The notes below the pieces were generated by a model, which worked only from the letters and a program-made list of their open reading frames with translations, searched no databases and was not told where the DNA came from. A stretch of 27,643 bases of DNA from an uncultured bacterium. GTDB taxonomy: Bacteria; Bacillota; Clostridia; UBA1381. The stretch lies in NCBI GenBank assembly GCA_905215805.1, contig CAJMRL010000028.1:1-27643 (forward strand). The letters are read 5' to 3'. The position numbers and the translations under genes are program-made. This document shows, one piece after another, positions 14,680-21,728 of the stretch; position 1 is the stretch's first letter, and every line of letters begins with the position of its first letter.

Positions 14680-15210
14680 ATGTCTAATGTATGGCATGAT
14701 GTAAGTCCTAAAAGGATATCGTCAGAAAGGTTTCTTTCTGTAATAGAAATACCTAAGGGCTGTAAGAATAAATATGAAATGGATAAAGAAACAGGGCTTC
14801 TTATGCTTGACAGAGTTCTTTATACTTCAACTCATTATCCGGCAAATTATGGATTTATTCCGCGTACCTATGCAGATGACGGAGATCCATTGGATGTATT
14901 GGTATTATGTCAGGAAGAAATCGTACCTATGACTCTTGTAGAATGTTTCCCTATAGGAGTTATGAAAATGATAGATAATGATAGTCTTGATGAGAAAATC
15001 ATAGCAATACCCTGCAATGACCCGTCATATTCATCATATACAGATATAGCTCAGCTGCCGTCACATACATTTGAAGAGATAAAACATTTTTTCAGAGTGT
15101 ATAAATCGCTTGAGGGCAAGGAGACGGTGGTTCACGAGGTGCTTGGTCCGGACGAGGCTAAAGAAACGATTATACGTTGTATAGCGGCATATAAGGAAAA
15201 TTTTTGTTAA
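14680..15210 (+). CDS. ppa: Inorganic pyrophosphatase (family I)
   Basis: Hydrolyses pyrophosphate to two phosphates in the cytoplasm and pulls biosynthetic reactions forward. The 176 residues match the bacterial family I length. The signature D-G-D-P-L-D is at 67-72, with IEIPKG-(K)-KYEMD at 22-35 and YPANYGFIP at 53-61; the metal-binding aspartates are present. The ribosome binding site GGAGGGAG is strong. It heads a plus-strand cluster with the radical SAM gene, 18 bases downstream. Confidence 0.96.
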   Translation: MSNVWHDVSPKRISSERFLSVIEIPKGCKNKYEMDKETGLLMLDRVLYTSTHYPANYGFIPRTYADDGDPLDVLVLCQEEIVPMTLVECFPIGVMKMIDNDSLDEKIIAIPCNDPSYSSYTDIAQLPSHTFEEIKHFFRVYKSLEGKETVVHEVLGPDEAKETIIRCIAAYKENFC

Positions 15211-15228
15211 GGATTGGAGTTAGTGGTA

Positions 15229-15828
15229 ATGGTAATACTTTATGAGGTTCATACAGGCTTGTATGTAAATATGACAAATAAATGTCCATGCGCCTGTACA
15301 TTCTGTCTCAGACAGGAAAAGGATGAAATGAATCATTCCGGTAGTCTTTGGCTTGAAAGGGAACCGTCTGTTGATGAGGTAAAGGCTGAATTTGAAAATT
15401 TTGACATGTCAAAGTATAAGGAGGTCGTTTTCTGCGGCTTCGGAGAGCCTACCGAGCGATTGGAGGATGTTCTTGAAGTAGCGGCTTTTGTAAAAGAGGA
15501 GTATGGATTGCCCACAAGAATAAATACAAACGGTCTTTCGGACCTCATTTACAATAAAGATACTGCTCCGATGTTTAAGGATAAGATCGATACTGTTTCA
15601 ATAAGCCTTAACACACCGAATAAGGAGCGTTACTATGAGTTGACACGCAGTAAATTCGGTATAGATTCGTTTGATGCAATGCTTAAATTTGCTGAAAATG
15701 TAAAGCATTATGTAAAGAATGTTGTGCTTACTACCGTATCGACTACCTTAAGCGAAGATGAAGAGCGAGAGTGTGCGCAGATATGCGAGCGTTTGGGGGT
15801 AACGTACCGCATAAGACCATTTGAATAA
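15229..15828 (+). CDS. TatD-associated radical SAM protein
   Basis: The 199-residue protein opens YEVHTGLYVNMTNKCPCACTFC; the radical SAM 4Fe-4S motif CxxxCxxC is C19, C23 and C26. FCGFGEPTERL (the GGE-like SAM motif) and RINTNGLSD follow. The short length and the KCPCACTFCLRQ start match the family annotated as TatD-linked radical SAM. The reaction is unknown; relatives usually sit beside tatD, which is not in this window. I chose ATG 15229, with GGAG 9 bases upstream; the longest frame begins at a TTG at 15214. It is 17 bases ahead of the next gene and so probably co-transcribed with ppa. Confidence 0.85.
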   Translation: MVILYEVHTGLYVNMTNKCPCACTFCLRQEKDEMNHSGSLWLEREPSVDEVKAEFENFDMSKYKEVVFCGFGEPTERLEDVLEVAAFVKEEYGLPTRINTNGLSDLIYNKDTAPMFKDKIDTVSISLNTPNKERYYELTRSKFGIDSFDAMLKFAENVKHYVKNVVLTTVSTTLSEDEERECAQICERLGVTYRIRPFE

Positions 15829-15845
15829 AAGTCGGAGGGTTTTTT

Positions 15846-16628
15846 GTGAGTGAGAATGGTAAAAGAGGAAATATAATTTTTAAAATAATAATTTGTGTTT
15901 TACTCGCGGCGATGGCGGCGGGGGAGATAAAACTTTGGCTGGACTTGCAAAAACTCAAAAATGAGAATGAGACTCAGATTTCAGTAAATCAGCAGCTCAC
16001 GAAGATGCTTGAAAATATGCAGAATTCTGACTCTGTTTCTTACAGAGGCTCATGGACGGATATTCCGCAGGAGGTGCTTGATCAAATTGAAGGCAATACT
16101 CTCATGGAGGATTCTCCTGTAGAAGCAGATGAATTGGCGTATTTGACGATTCCGTACTACAATTTTGACGGACAAATCGCAGAAGGACATATGATTGCGG
16201 CGAGGAAACTGGCGGATGAAATTCTTGATATATTTGAAGAGCTTTGTATAAATCAATATCCTATCGAAAGCATAGATATAGCAGAGAACTTTAATCAAAA
16301 TAAGAATGCGGTTTTAGACAGTCTTGAAGCGGCAAGCATGGGAAGCAATAATACGACATCTCTTATGTATAGAAAACGTTCGGATGAATTTGATAAAGCA
16401 GCATACGGACAGGCGATAGATTTAAATCCGAAATTGAATCCCGAGGTTACGGAAGATGGAACGATGCCGAGAAATGCTCTTGATTATAAGGATAGGGATA
16501 CGTCAAAGCTAAATTCCACGGAAAAGTGGGCGTTTATAAGCGAGGAGTCAGATGTTGTGAAAATCTTTGAAAAGTATGGATGGACATGGCGCGGCGCTGA
16601 CGGGTATTACGGAAGATTTGAAAAATAA
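15846..16628 (+). CDS. Membrane-anchored M15-like peptidase homologue lacking zinc ligands
   Basis: The 260-residue protein starts at a GTG behind GGAGGG. One N-terminal transmembrane segment (about 9-27) leads into a short coiled coil (30-58) and a domain (about 95-260) with the M15C (VanY/L-Ala-D-Glu peptidase-like) order: TIPYYNFDGQ, EGHMIAARKLADEIL, YPIESI, NNTTSLMYR, YGQAIDLNP. In active members the zinc ligands come from K-H-A-x-G-x-A-I-D and D-x-x-H-F-E. Here the first His is Ala185 and the last is Arg257 (YYGRFEK); only Asp192 remains. It is therefore probably a non-catalytic wall-binding or regulatory protein outside the membrane (inference). Confidence 0.8.
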   Translation: MSENGKRGNIIFKIIICVLLAAMAAGEIKLWLDLQKLKNENETQISVNQQLTKMLENMQNSDSVSYRGSWTDIPQEVLDQIEGNTLMEDSPVEADELAYLTIPYYNFDGQIAEGHMIAARKLADEILDIFEELCINQYPIESIDIAENFNQNKNAVLDSLEAASMGSNNTTSLMYRKRSDEFDKAAYGQAIDLNPKLNPEVTEDGTMPRNALDYKDRDTSKLNSTEKWAFISEESDVVKIFEKYGWTWRGADGYYGRFEK

Positions 16629-16636
16629 AATTTTAT

Positions 16637-16661
16637 GGAGCTGTCCTTCCTTGACAGCTCC
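16637..16661 (+). terminator. Hairpin between the M15-like and HD genes
   Basis: GGAGCTGTC (16637-16645) pairs perfectly with GACAGCTCC (16653-16661) over a 7-base loop, followed by CTATTTTGG. The T-run is weak, so it may be a leaky terminator or a stability element; the ribosome binding site of the HD gene follows directly. Confidence 0.5.
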
Positions 16662-16680
16662 TATTTTGGAGGAATTACAC

Positions 16681-17169
16681 ATGGACAACAGTTCGGTTAT
16701 GCTTGCTATGACTGATTATTTTGCAGGTGATATTAAAAGAATAAATCATTTTATCAAAGTACATGGATTTGCGATGGCGATAGGGAAGAGCGAGGGGCTT
16801 GACGAAAGAACTCTCGATATTCTTGAGGTAACAGCGTACACTCATGATATAGGCATAAAGATAAGTGAGGAGAAATACAACAGCTCTTCCGGATATTATC
16901 AGCAGGTCGAAGGCCCGGCAGAAGCTCATAAGCTGCTTAAGCCGTTAGGATATGATGATGAGTTTATTGAAAGAGTAAAATATCTTATTTCAAGACATCA
17001 TAGATATAATAATATAGACGGAATGGATTGCCAGATACTTATAGAGGCGGACTTTATCGTAAACGTGTATGAGGACGAAGTAAAGCCGGAGACTGTAAAA
17101 GATATATATGAAAAGATCTTTAAAACAGAGTCCGGAAAGAGGATAATGAGAGATCTTTATATGAATTAA
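16681..17169 (+). CDS. HD-domain protein (putative phosphohydrolase)
   Basis: The 162-residue protein consists of a single HD domain: candidate metal ligands are His28, the His55-Asp56 pair in AYTHDIG, His106/His107 in SRHHRYN and Asp124 in EADFI. This is the pattern of small HD metal-dependent phosphohydrolases acting on nucleotides or similar compounds; the substrate cannot be told. I start at ATG 16681, with GGAGG 8 bases upstream; the reading frame extends to 16567 but would overlap the previous gene by 62 bases without a Shine-Dalgarno. It is the last gene of the plus-strand cluster. Confidence 0.85.
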   Translation: MDNSSVMLAMTDYFAGDIKRINHFIKVHGFAMAIGKSEGLDERTLDILEVTAYTHDIGIKISEEKYNSSSGYYQQVEGPAEAHKLLKPLGYDDEFIERVKYLISRHHRYNNIDGMDCQILIEADFIVNVYEDEVKPETVKDIYEKIFKTESGKRIMRDLYMN

Positions 17170-17211
17170 AAAAGAGGTATATCGCAGTTAAATGTGATAT
17201 ACCTCTTTTTT
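17168..17211. terminator. Bidirectional terminator between convergent operons
   Basis: GAGGTATATC (17174-17183) pairs with GATATACCTC (17196-17205), with A and T tracts on either side. It ends both the ppa-HD cluster and the BMC operon. Confidence 0.9.
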
Positions 17212-17756
17212 TAAAGAACTGCTTCCCAAAGCTCGGGATGCGGATTTGCAATAACTTCAGTTCCGATAAGAACTCCTGCTTCTGCGGCAATAGCAGCTCC
17301 CGCCTCAACAGCGGCTCTTACATCGGCAACATCGCCGGTCATTGTGGCAAAACATTTGCCGCCCATACCTCTTGCGACACGAACCTCTATAAGCTCTATA
17401 TCACCGCTCTTTACAGCGGCATCAGCAGCCTCAATTGCGCTTGCAGCTGTAAATGTTTCAATAATACCGAATGCGCGCTTTTGCGTAACAGTAGCTGTTC
17501 CGCATACAGCCTCATAAACATTTGTACCGAGATTTCCTATTACAAATGTATCAATCAAAGCGTCATCAGCTATGATCTTTGCCCTGTCAACAGCGGCAGT
17601 TATAGCCGAAAGCTCACCGCCGACAATCGTTACAAATTTTCCCGGACATACTGAGCCGGAGCTTATTAGCGAAATTGCTGCGCTTTTTAACATTTCATCT
17701 GTTACAACGATACCCTTTGAAACGTTCTTTACTTCAACCAATCCGATAGAATTCAT
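17211..17756 (-). CDS. pduT: BMC-T (tandem-domain) shell protein, PduT-like
   Basis: The 181-residue protein has two BMC domains: 1 to about 88 (IGLVEV...) and about 95-181 (AFGIIETFTAASAIEAAD...GMGGKCFATMTGDV...IANPHPELWEAVL). Cys37 in SVCPGKF is in the place of the PduT cysteine that holds a 4Fe-4S cluster in the trimer pore, which makes electron transfer across the shell plausible together with the adjacent PduS. The last gene of the operon, ending at the bidirectional terminator; GGTG lies 7 bases before the ATG. Confidence 0.92.
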   Translation of the reverse strand: MNSIGLVEVKNVSKGIVVTDEMLKSAAISLISSGSVCPGKFVTIVGGELSAITAAVDRAKIIADDALIDTFVIGNLGTNVYEAVCGTATVTQKRAFGIIETFTAASAIEAADAAVKSGDIELIEVRVARGMGGKCFATMTGDVADVRAAVEAGAAIAAEAGVLIGTEVIANPHPELWEAVL

Positions 17757-17778
17757 TTATATTCACCAACCTTCCCAA

Positions 17779-19113
17779 TTATCTTCCGATAACTACAAAT
17801 CTGTCTGTTACAGCCTTTACAGTACCGTCTATGCTTGAATGCATTGTTGTGCCGAGATCCTCATAAGCGGTCTGCGCAACTACATCGCCTGCATTGACCT
17901 TATCGCCCGGTTTTACCGTTGCGGATGCCGGCTTGCCGACATGCTGTGAAAGCTGAATATAGATTGTATCGGGTGTGAATACCATATCGCTCTTCGGAAC
18001 GGACGCCTTGACATACTTTCTTATTCCAAGTCTGTCGATAAGAGTCTGTGAAGAAACAAGTCTTGATGGTCTTACATCTCGAACTTTTTCCGGCGCTTTG
18101 TTATTCTGGCGTCTTAAACCATGCTTGCCGAGAGAACCCTTTATTTCCATTGAAATTTTCTGAGGATCAAGCATCTGCTGACAGGCAATTACAGTGCAGA
18201 CTCCACATCCGCAGCAAAGTGCCGATTGTAAAAATGATTCCGTATTATTTACCTCGCTGTGTGATGCTGCCCTGAGTGTTTTGTGAACATACAAATCATA
18301 TCCCAAAAGATTTCTCGGACACATATCAGAACACATCGTACAATTGCAGCAAGCAGCCGACGCCTGCTTTATAGCGGTCGATACGCTCATTTTCTTGCGC
18401 TGTACGATAGAATGGTATTTAGGGAATATTAAAAGCCCCTTTGTAGTTTTTGTTACAACGTCATTTTCAAGATCAACAAGCTTACCCATCATAGGACCGC
18501 CGTTTATGACCTCTTTATCCTTGAGGTCATTATATCCGGCAGCCGAAAGCAGCTCTGAAATTTTCATGCCGACCGGAGCTTTTACGGTCATATCGGCACT
18601 GACGTCACCGCCGATGGTTATATATTTTTCCGTTACAGGCACATTTTTTGTAAGAGCCTTATGTATATTATATACGGTTTCGACATTTATGACCATGACC
18701 CCAACCATTACGGGAATTGCGCCTTCAGGAATGATCTTGCCTGTTGTTTCATATGTAAGGACAACTTCATCGCCTGCCGGATATATGTCCGGTATTGTTT
18801 TGACCTTTATGTTTGTGCCTTCAAGCGAGCTGAGAATTTTCTGATCGAGTAAATGCAAATTTTTGCCCTTTATGCCTATTATAGCTTCTTCGGCATTCAT
18901 AGCCTCAATGAGCACCTTTAAGGTATCAACAAGAGCCTGCAAATGTTTTTCCAGGATATGATGGTCTACCATCATAAGCGGTTCACATTCAGCGGCGTTT
19001 ACAACAATCTGCTTTACTTTATCGGAAAATTTTCTATGGGTAGGAAAGCCCGCGCCGCCCGCGCCGACTATACCTGCCTCATAAACTATTTTTTGAAGCT
19101 CTTCCAGAGTCAT
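17779..19113 (-). CDS. pduS: PduS-like RnfC-family iron-sulfur flavoprotein
   Basis: The 444-residue protein begins with an RnfC/NuoF-like nucleotide/flavin region (GAGGAGFPTH at 17-26, AAECEP at 40-45), a SLBB-like part, and two 4Fe-4S motifs: C255-x2-C258-x2-C261-x3-C265-P and C300-x2-C303-x2-C306-x4-C311. The C-terminal region is a barrel-sandwich type. PduS is known as a cobalamin reductase in B12-dependent propanediol compartments; here no B12 enzyme is present, so it more likely moves electrons between NADH and the PduT cluster (inference). It sits 22 bases ahead of pduT. GGAAGGA precedes the ATG. Confidence 0.92.
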   Translation of the reverse strand: MTLEELQKIVYEAGIVGAGGAGFPTHRKFSDKVKQIVVNAAECEPLMMVDHHILEKHLQALVDTLKVLIEAMNAEEAIIGIKGKNLHLLDQKILSSLEGTNIKVKTIPDIYPAGDEVVLTYETTGKIIPEGAIPVMVGVMVINVETVYNIHKALTKNVPVTEKYITIGGDVSADMTVKAPVGMKISELLSAAGYNDLKDKEVINGGPMMGKLVDLENDVVTKTTKGLLIFPKYHSIVQRKKMSVSTAIKQASAACCNCTMCSDMCPRNLLGYDLYVHKTLRAASHSEVNNTESFLQSALCCGCGVCTVIACQQMLDPQKISMEIKGSLGKHGLRRQNNKAPEKVRDVRPSRLVSSQTLIDRLGIRKYVKASVPKSDMVFTPDTIYIQLSQHVGKPASATVKPGDKVNAGDVVAQTAYEDLGTTMHSSIDGTVKAVTDRFVVIGR

Positions 19114-19147
19114 TGTGCTTCATTCCTTCCAAGTAGTATTACAATAA

Positions 19148-19408
19148 TCAGCCTTGCTTTTCATCGAGAATGCCGACTATAAGCGCGTCTACCGGAGCAT
19201 TTGGATTTCTCATACCCATTCTTGCGCCCGAGCCTTGTACGATTATAACATCCTCGCCGATGCCGGCTCCGACGCCGTCAACGGCTACCAGATATTTATC
19301 AACAAGCTGATTATGTTCTATACATTGCACCAGCATAAATTTTGAACCGACGAGTGATTCAAGCTTATGCGTTGATACAACGCTTCCGTATACTCTGCCT
19401 AATATCAT
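19148..19408 (-). CDS. pduN: BMC-P pentameric vertex protein (EutN/CcmL/PduN family)
   Basis: The 86-residue protein starts MILGRVYGSVVSTHK and has VAVDGVGAGIGEDVIIVQGSGAR and a C-terminal DALIVGILD, the EutN/CcmL fold that caps the twelve vertices of the icosahedral shell. One copy is expected per locus and one is found. AAAGGATG precedes the ATG. The symbol follows the Pdu-type neighbours; eutN would be equally valid. Confidence 0.93.
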   Translation of the reverse strand: MILGRVYGSVVSTHKLESLVGSKFMLVQCIEHNQLVDKYLVAVDGVGAGIGEDVIIVQGSGARMGMRNPNAPVDALIVGILDEKQG

Positions 19409-19451
19409 GTTATCATCCTTTCTGCACCGTAAGGGTACAGACGGTAATTTT

Positions 19452-20093
19452 CTATTTATTTACATTGATAATTTTAACGTAATCGCCTGTTTTTATAGCG
19501 CAAGCATTTGCGTCATCCGTATCAATGTGCATTTCGGGAGTAAAATCCTCTCTCACCCTTACCTGTACGTTATAAAAACGCGTAGGCTTTGAATTTTCTA
19601 TTTCAACATCTACAATATCATTATCCTTTATGCCGTATTTTTCAGCCTCTGACGGCGGCATATGGATATGTCTGTTAGCTATAATACAGCCTTCATTAAG
19701 AAATACGCTTCCTTTAGGACCTACAAGAGCCATGGGAGCGGAACCCTTTAATTCTCCCGAGGGACGAACCGGAGGGCTGACTTTAAGAGTAAATGTATCC
19801 GTTCTTGAAATTTCTATCTGGCTCTGACTTCTTACAGGACCGAGTACTCTGACTTTTTCTATTGTGCGCAGCTGCGGACTTACGAGTGTTACGCATTCCT
19901 CAGCGGCATACTGACCGCCCATAAGCATTTTCTTTACTGTGAGCTTATAGCCCTTGCCGAATAATGTATCAAGGTCTTTTTGTGAAAGATGTACGTGTCT
20001 TGCGCTTACGCCGACTTTTATTCCTTCACTTTGCTCTTTCTTTTTGAGGATTTCTATGACTGAACGGGCGATAACATCTTCTAATTTTTCCAT
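19452..20093 (-). CDS. pduL: Phosphate acyltransferase PduL
   Basis: Transfers the acyl group from CoA to phosphate inside the compartment, recycling CoA and giving an acyl-phosphate for ATP formation. The 213-residue protein has an N-terminal amphipathic encapsulation helix (about 1-20, EDVIARSVIEILKKK), then two PduL domains with zinc-binding HVH (His33, His35 in ARHVHLS) and HIH (His142, His144 in NRHIHMPP). In this locus lactyl-CoA is the probable substrate (inference). I start at ATG 20093 with AGGAGG 10 bases upstream; the frame can extend to 20129. A hairpin precedes it at 20134-20157. Confidence 0.93.
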   Translation of the reverse strand: MEKLEDVIARSVIEILKKKEQSEGIKVGVSARHVHLSQKDLDTLFGKGYKLTVKKMLMGGQYAAEECVTLVSPQLRTIEKVRVLGPVRSQSQIEISRTDTFTLKVSPPVRPSGELKGSAPMALVGPKGSVFLNEGCIIANRHIHMPPSEAEKYGIKDNDIVDVEIENSKPTRFYNVQVRVREDFTPEMHIDTDDANACAIKTGDYVKIINVNK

Positions 20094-20133
20094 CTGTTCA
20101 TTTCCTCCTGCGGTATTGTGAGCCTGCATTACC

Positions 20134-20157
20134 GTCCCCTTCGATTAAGAAGGGGAC
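20134..20157. other. Intercistronic hairpin upstream of pduL
   Basis: GTCCCCTTC (20134-20142) and GAAGGGGAC (20149-20157) form a perfect 9-bp stem with a 6-base loop and no T-run. It lies between a shell gene and an enzyme gene and may tune relative mRNA levels. Confidence 0.6.
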
Positions 20158-20177
20158 GAACAGCAGTCTTTAAAAAA

Positions 20178-20456
20178 TTAGTCCAAGGACGGCAAAATCT
20201 TTTCTACGTCGCTGTGCGGTCTCGGGATAACATGTACAGAAACGAGCTCACCGAGTCTTGAGCCTGCAGCAGAACCTGCATCTGTAGCAGCCTGAACAGC
20301 GCCTACATCGCCTCTTACCATAACTGTAACAAGACCTGAACCGATTCTCTCTGTTCCGATAAGTGTTACGTTAGCAGCCTTTACCATTGCATCGGCAGCC
20401 TCAATTGCAGCTACCAAACCTCTTGTTTCAACCATACCTAATGCTTCTACAGCCAT
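20178..20456 (-). CDS. pduA: BMC-H shell protein, PduA-like
   Basis: The 92-residue single BMC domain reads MAVEALGMVETRGLVAAIEAAD at the start (first strand and helix), with pore-loop motif RIGSGL and C-terminal HVIPRPHSDVEKILP. This is the canonical hexamer that forms most shell facets; the pore motif is close to that of PduA (KIGSGL), known to pass small polar substrates. It is closely similar to the gene at 21025-21297. GGAGG precedes the ATG. Confidence 0.93.
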   Translation of the reverse strand: MAVEALGMVETRGLVAAIEAADAMVKAANVTLIGTERIGSGLVTVMVRGDVGAVQAATDAGSAAGSRLGELVSVHVIPRPHSDVEKILPSLD

Positions 20457-20481
20457 TTTATTTTCCTCCTAAAATCTTATT

Positions 20482-20532
20482 GGAGCAGTGCTCCCAACAT
20501 ACATTTTTATATATTAACGCGCATGCGTTAAT
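20482..20532. other. Two hairpins between shell genes
   Basis: GGAGC-AGT-GCTCC (20482-20494) and ATTAACGC-GCAT-GCGTTAAT (20513-20532). They sit just after the stop of the long-tailed shell gene and before the next ribosome binding site; neither has a terminator T-run on the minus strand. Confidence 0.5.
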
Positions 20533-21008
20533 TACTTATTTCCTTCAGGATTTGCCTTAGGGCGTCTGCCGCGTCTGGCGGGAGCCTTTCTTGCAGGCTT
20601 TTCCTGTGCCGTTTCCGGCTGAGCCTTAGCCTCGTTTTCAGAAACGGACTTTTTTTCCTCCACATGATCGGGGAGGTTTACCGCACCTACATGAGTTGCA
20701 GCGCTTTCCGAATTGACCGGCTTAGCGTGCTCTTCGTCAAGATGCAGGAATTTTAATATTTCCTCATGAGGTCTTGCTATAACATTTGATGCTTTGTAGC
20801 ATTCATATTTCTTAGCGGTCTCTATCCCGGCGTCAACCGATGCCTTTACTGATGAAAGCTCTCCCTTTACAACTATTGTTACAAGGCGTCCTCCGAGCTT
20901 TCTTTCCGTTGCGACAAATTCAACATCTGCCGCTTTAAGCATTTCATCAAGCATTCTTATAGCATTGCCCAACGCGCTGACCTCAATTAAACCAAGTGAA
21001 AAATCCAT
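20532..21008 (-). CDS. BMC-H shell protein with long charged C-terminal extension
   Basis: The 158-residue protein has a BMC domain (1 to about 90, MDFSLGLIEVSALGNAIRML to RPHEEILKFL) and a 65-residue extension that is acidic first and strongly basic last (RKAPARRGRRPK at about 140-151). The GSGL pore motif of PduA is replaced by LGGR. Extended shell proteins (PduK, EutK) are known; EutK carries a nucleic-acid-binding domain, but this tail is disordered-looking with an AT-hook-like core. I start at ATG 21008 behind GGAGGG; the frame extends upstream through the previous gene without a site. Confidence 0.88.
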   Translation of the reverse strand: MDFSLGLIEVSALGNAIRMLDEMLKAADVEFVATERKLGGRLVTIVVKGELSSVKASVDAGIETAKKYECYKASNVIARPHEEILKFLHLDEEHAKPVNSESAATHVGAVNLPDHVEEKKSVSENEAKAQPETAQEKPARKAPARRGRRPKANPEGNK

Positions 21009-21024
21009 ATATCCGCCCTCCTTA

Positions 21025-21297
21025 TCAATAGAATGAGGGCAGTATCTTTGCGATGTCGTCATGAGGACGAGGAATAACATGAGCAGCATATACCTCGCCG
21101 CATTCTTCAGCCGCTGCTTTTCCGGCGGCAACTGCCGCTTTGACAGCGTCAACATCACCCTTTACCACCACATTTACAAGTCCCGAACCGATTTTCACTG
21201 TTCCGACAAGCTCAACTGCCGCAGCTTTTGTCATAGCGTCTGTGGAGTCGATCGCACCTGTAAGGCTTCGTGTTTCTATAAATCCCAAAGCTTGCAT
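21025..21297 (-). CDS. BMC-H shell protein, PduA-like (second copy)
   Basis: The 90-residue single BMC domain begins MQALGFIETRSLTGAIDSTD, has the pore motif KIGSGL as in PduA, and ends HVIPRPHDDIAKILPSFY. It is a paralogue of the gene at 20178-20456; two near-identical facet proteins are common in Pdu-type shells. ATG 21297 is chosen because GGAGGG lies 7 bases upstream; the frame starts at 21318. It lies 16 bases before the long-tailed shell gene. Confidence 0.92.
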   Translation of the reverse strand: MQALGFIETRSLTGAIDSTDAMTKAAAVELVGTVKIGSGLVNVVVKGDVDAVKAAVAAGKAAAEECGEVYAAHVIPRPHDDIAKILPSFY

Positions 21298-21310
21298 ATG
21301 TAATCCCTCC

Positions 21311-21649
21311 TTAAGCATTCATCGGAATGTGTCCGACCTTGTCGCGTCCTACGCTTATTCGTTCGGCCATTTTCTGTGTATCATCTGTTGGACTTGCGAT
21401 TATGTGCTTGTTTATCAATCCCGACAGTCTATCCGCTTCAGCCGCCGCAGCTTCAACGCCTGCTTTTACAGCGCTTACGCTGCCCTGCATTTTTATCGCC
21501 ATGATAAGAGGCACATCAACGGTAGGATCCGCGGGCTTATTGGAGTCGATTGCTATTATACGGACATCGGCTGCTTTTGCCGCCGCATCAGCCGCGCTTA
21601 TGGCGGTGACAAATCCGAACATCTCGACTATACCTATTGCTTCATGCAT
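21311..21649 (-). CDS. BMC-H shell protein with extended loop and tail
   Basis: The 112-residue BMC-domain protein starts MHEAIGIVEMFGFVTAISAADAA. It has an extra loop before the pore strand (DSNKPADPTVDVPLIMAIKM) where PduA has a short turn, and a C-terminal tail SVGRDKVGHIPMNA. The changed pore region suggests a permeability unlike that of the two PduA-like proteins. It is the first shell gene after the enzymes; GGGAG is upstream. Confidence 0.88.
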   Translation of the reverse strand: MHEAIGIVEMFGFVTAISAADAAAKAADVRIIAIDSNKPADPTVDVPLIMAIKMQGSVSAVKAGVEAAAAEADRLSGLINKHIIASPTDDTQKMAERISVGRDKVGHIPMNA

Positions 21650-21728
21650 AATAAGAAACTCCCTTTCTCATAAATTTTCAAAACCGCATATACCGATATT
21701 TCCTCACCGGCATACCGGCATGGAAATT

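Noticed and set aside
14460..14680. T-box or phenylalanine attenuator before aroF
   Set aside because: The leader is too short and has no T-box sequence, Phe-rich leader peptide or terminator/antiterminator pair.
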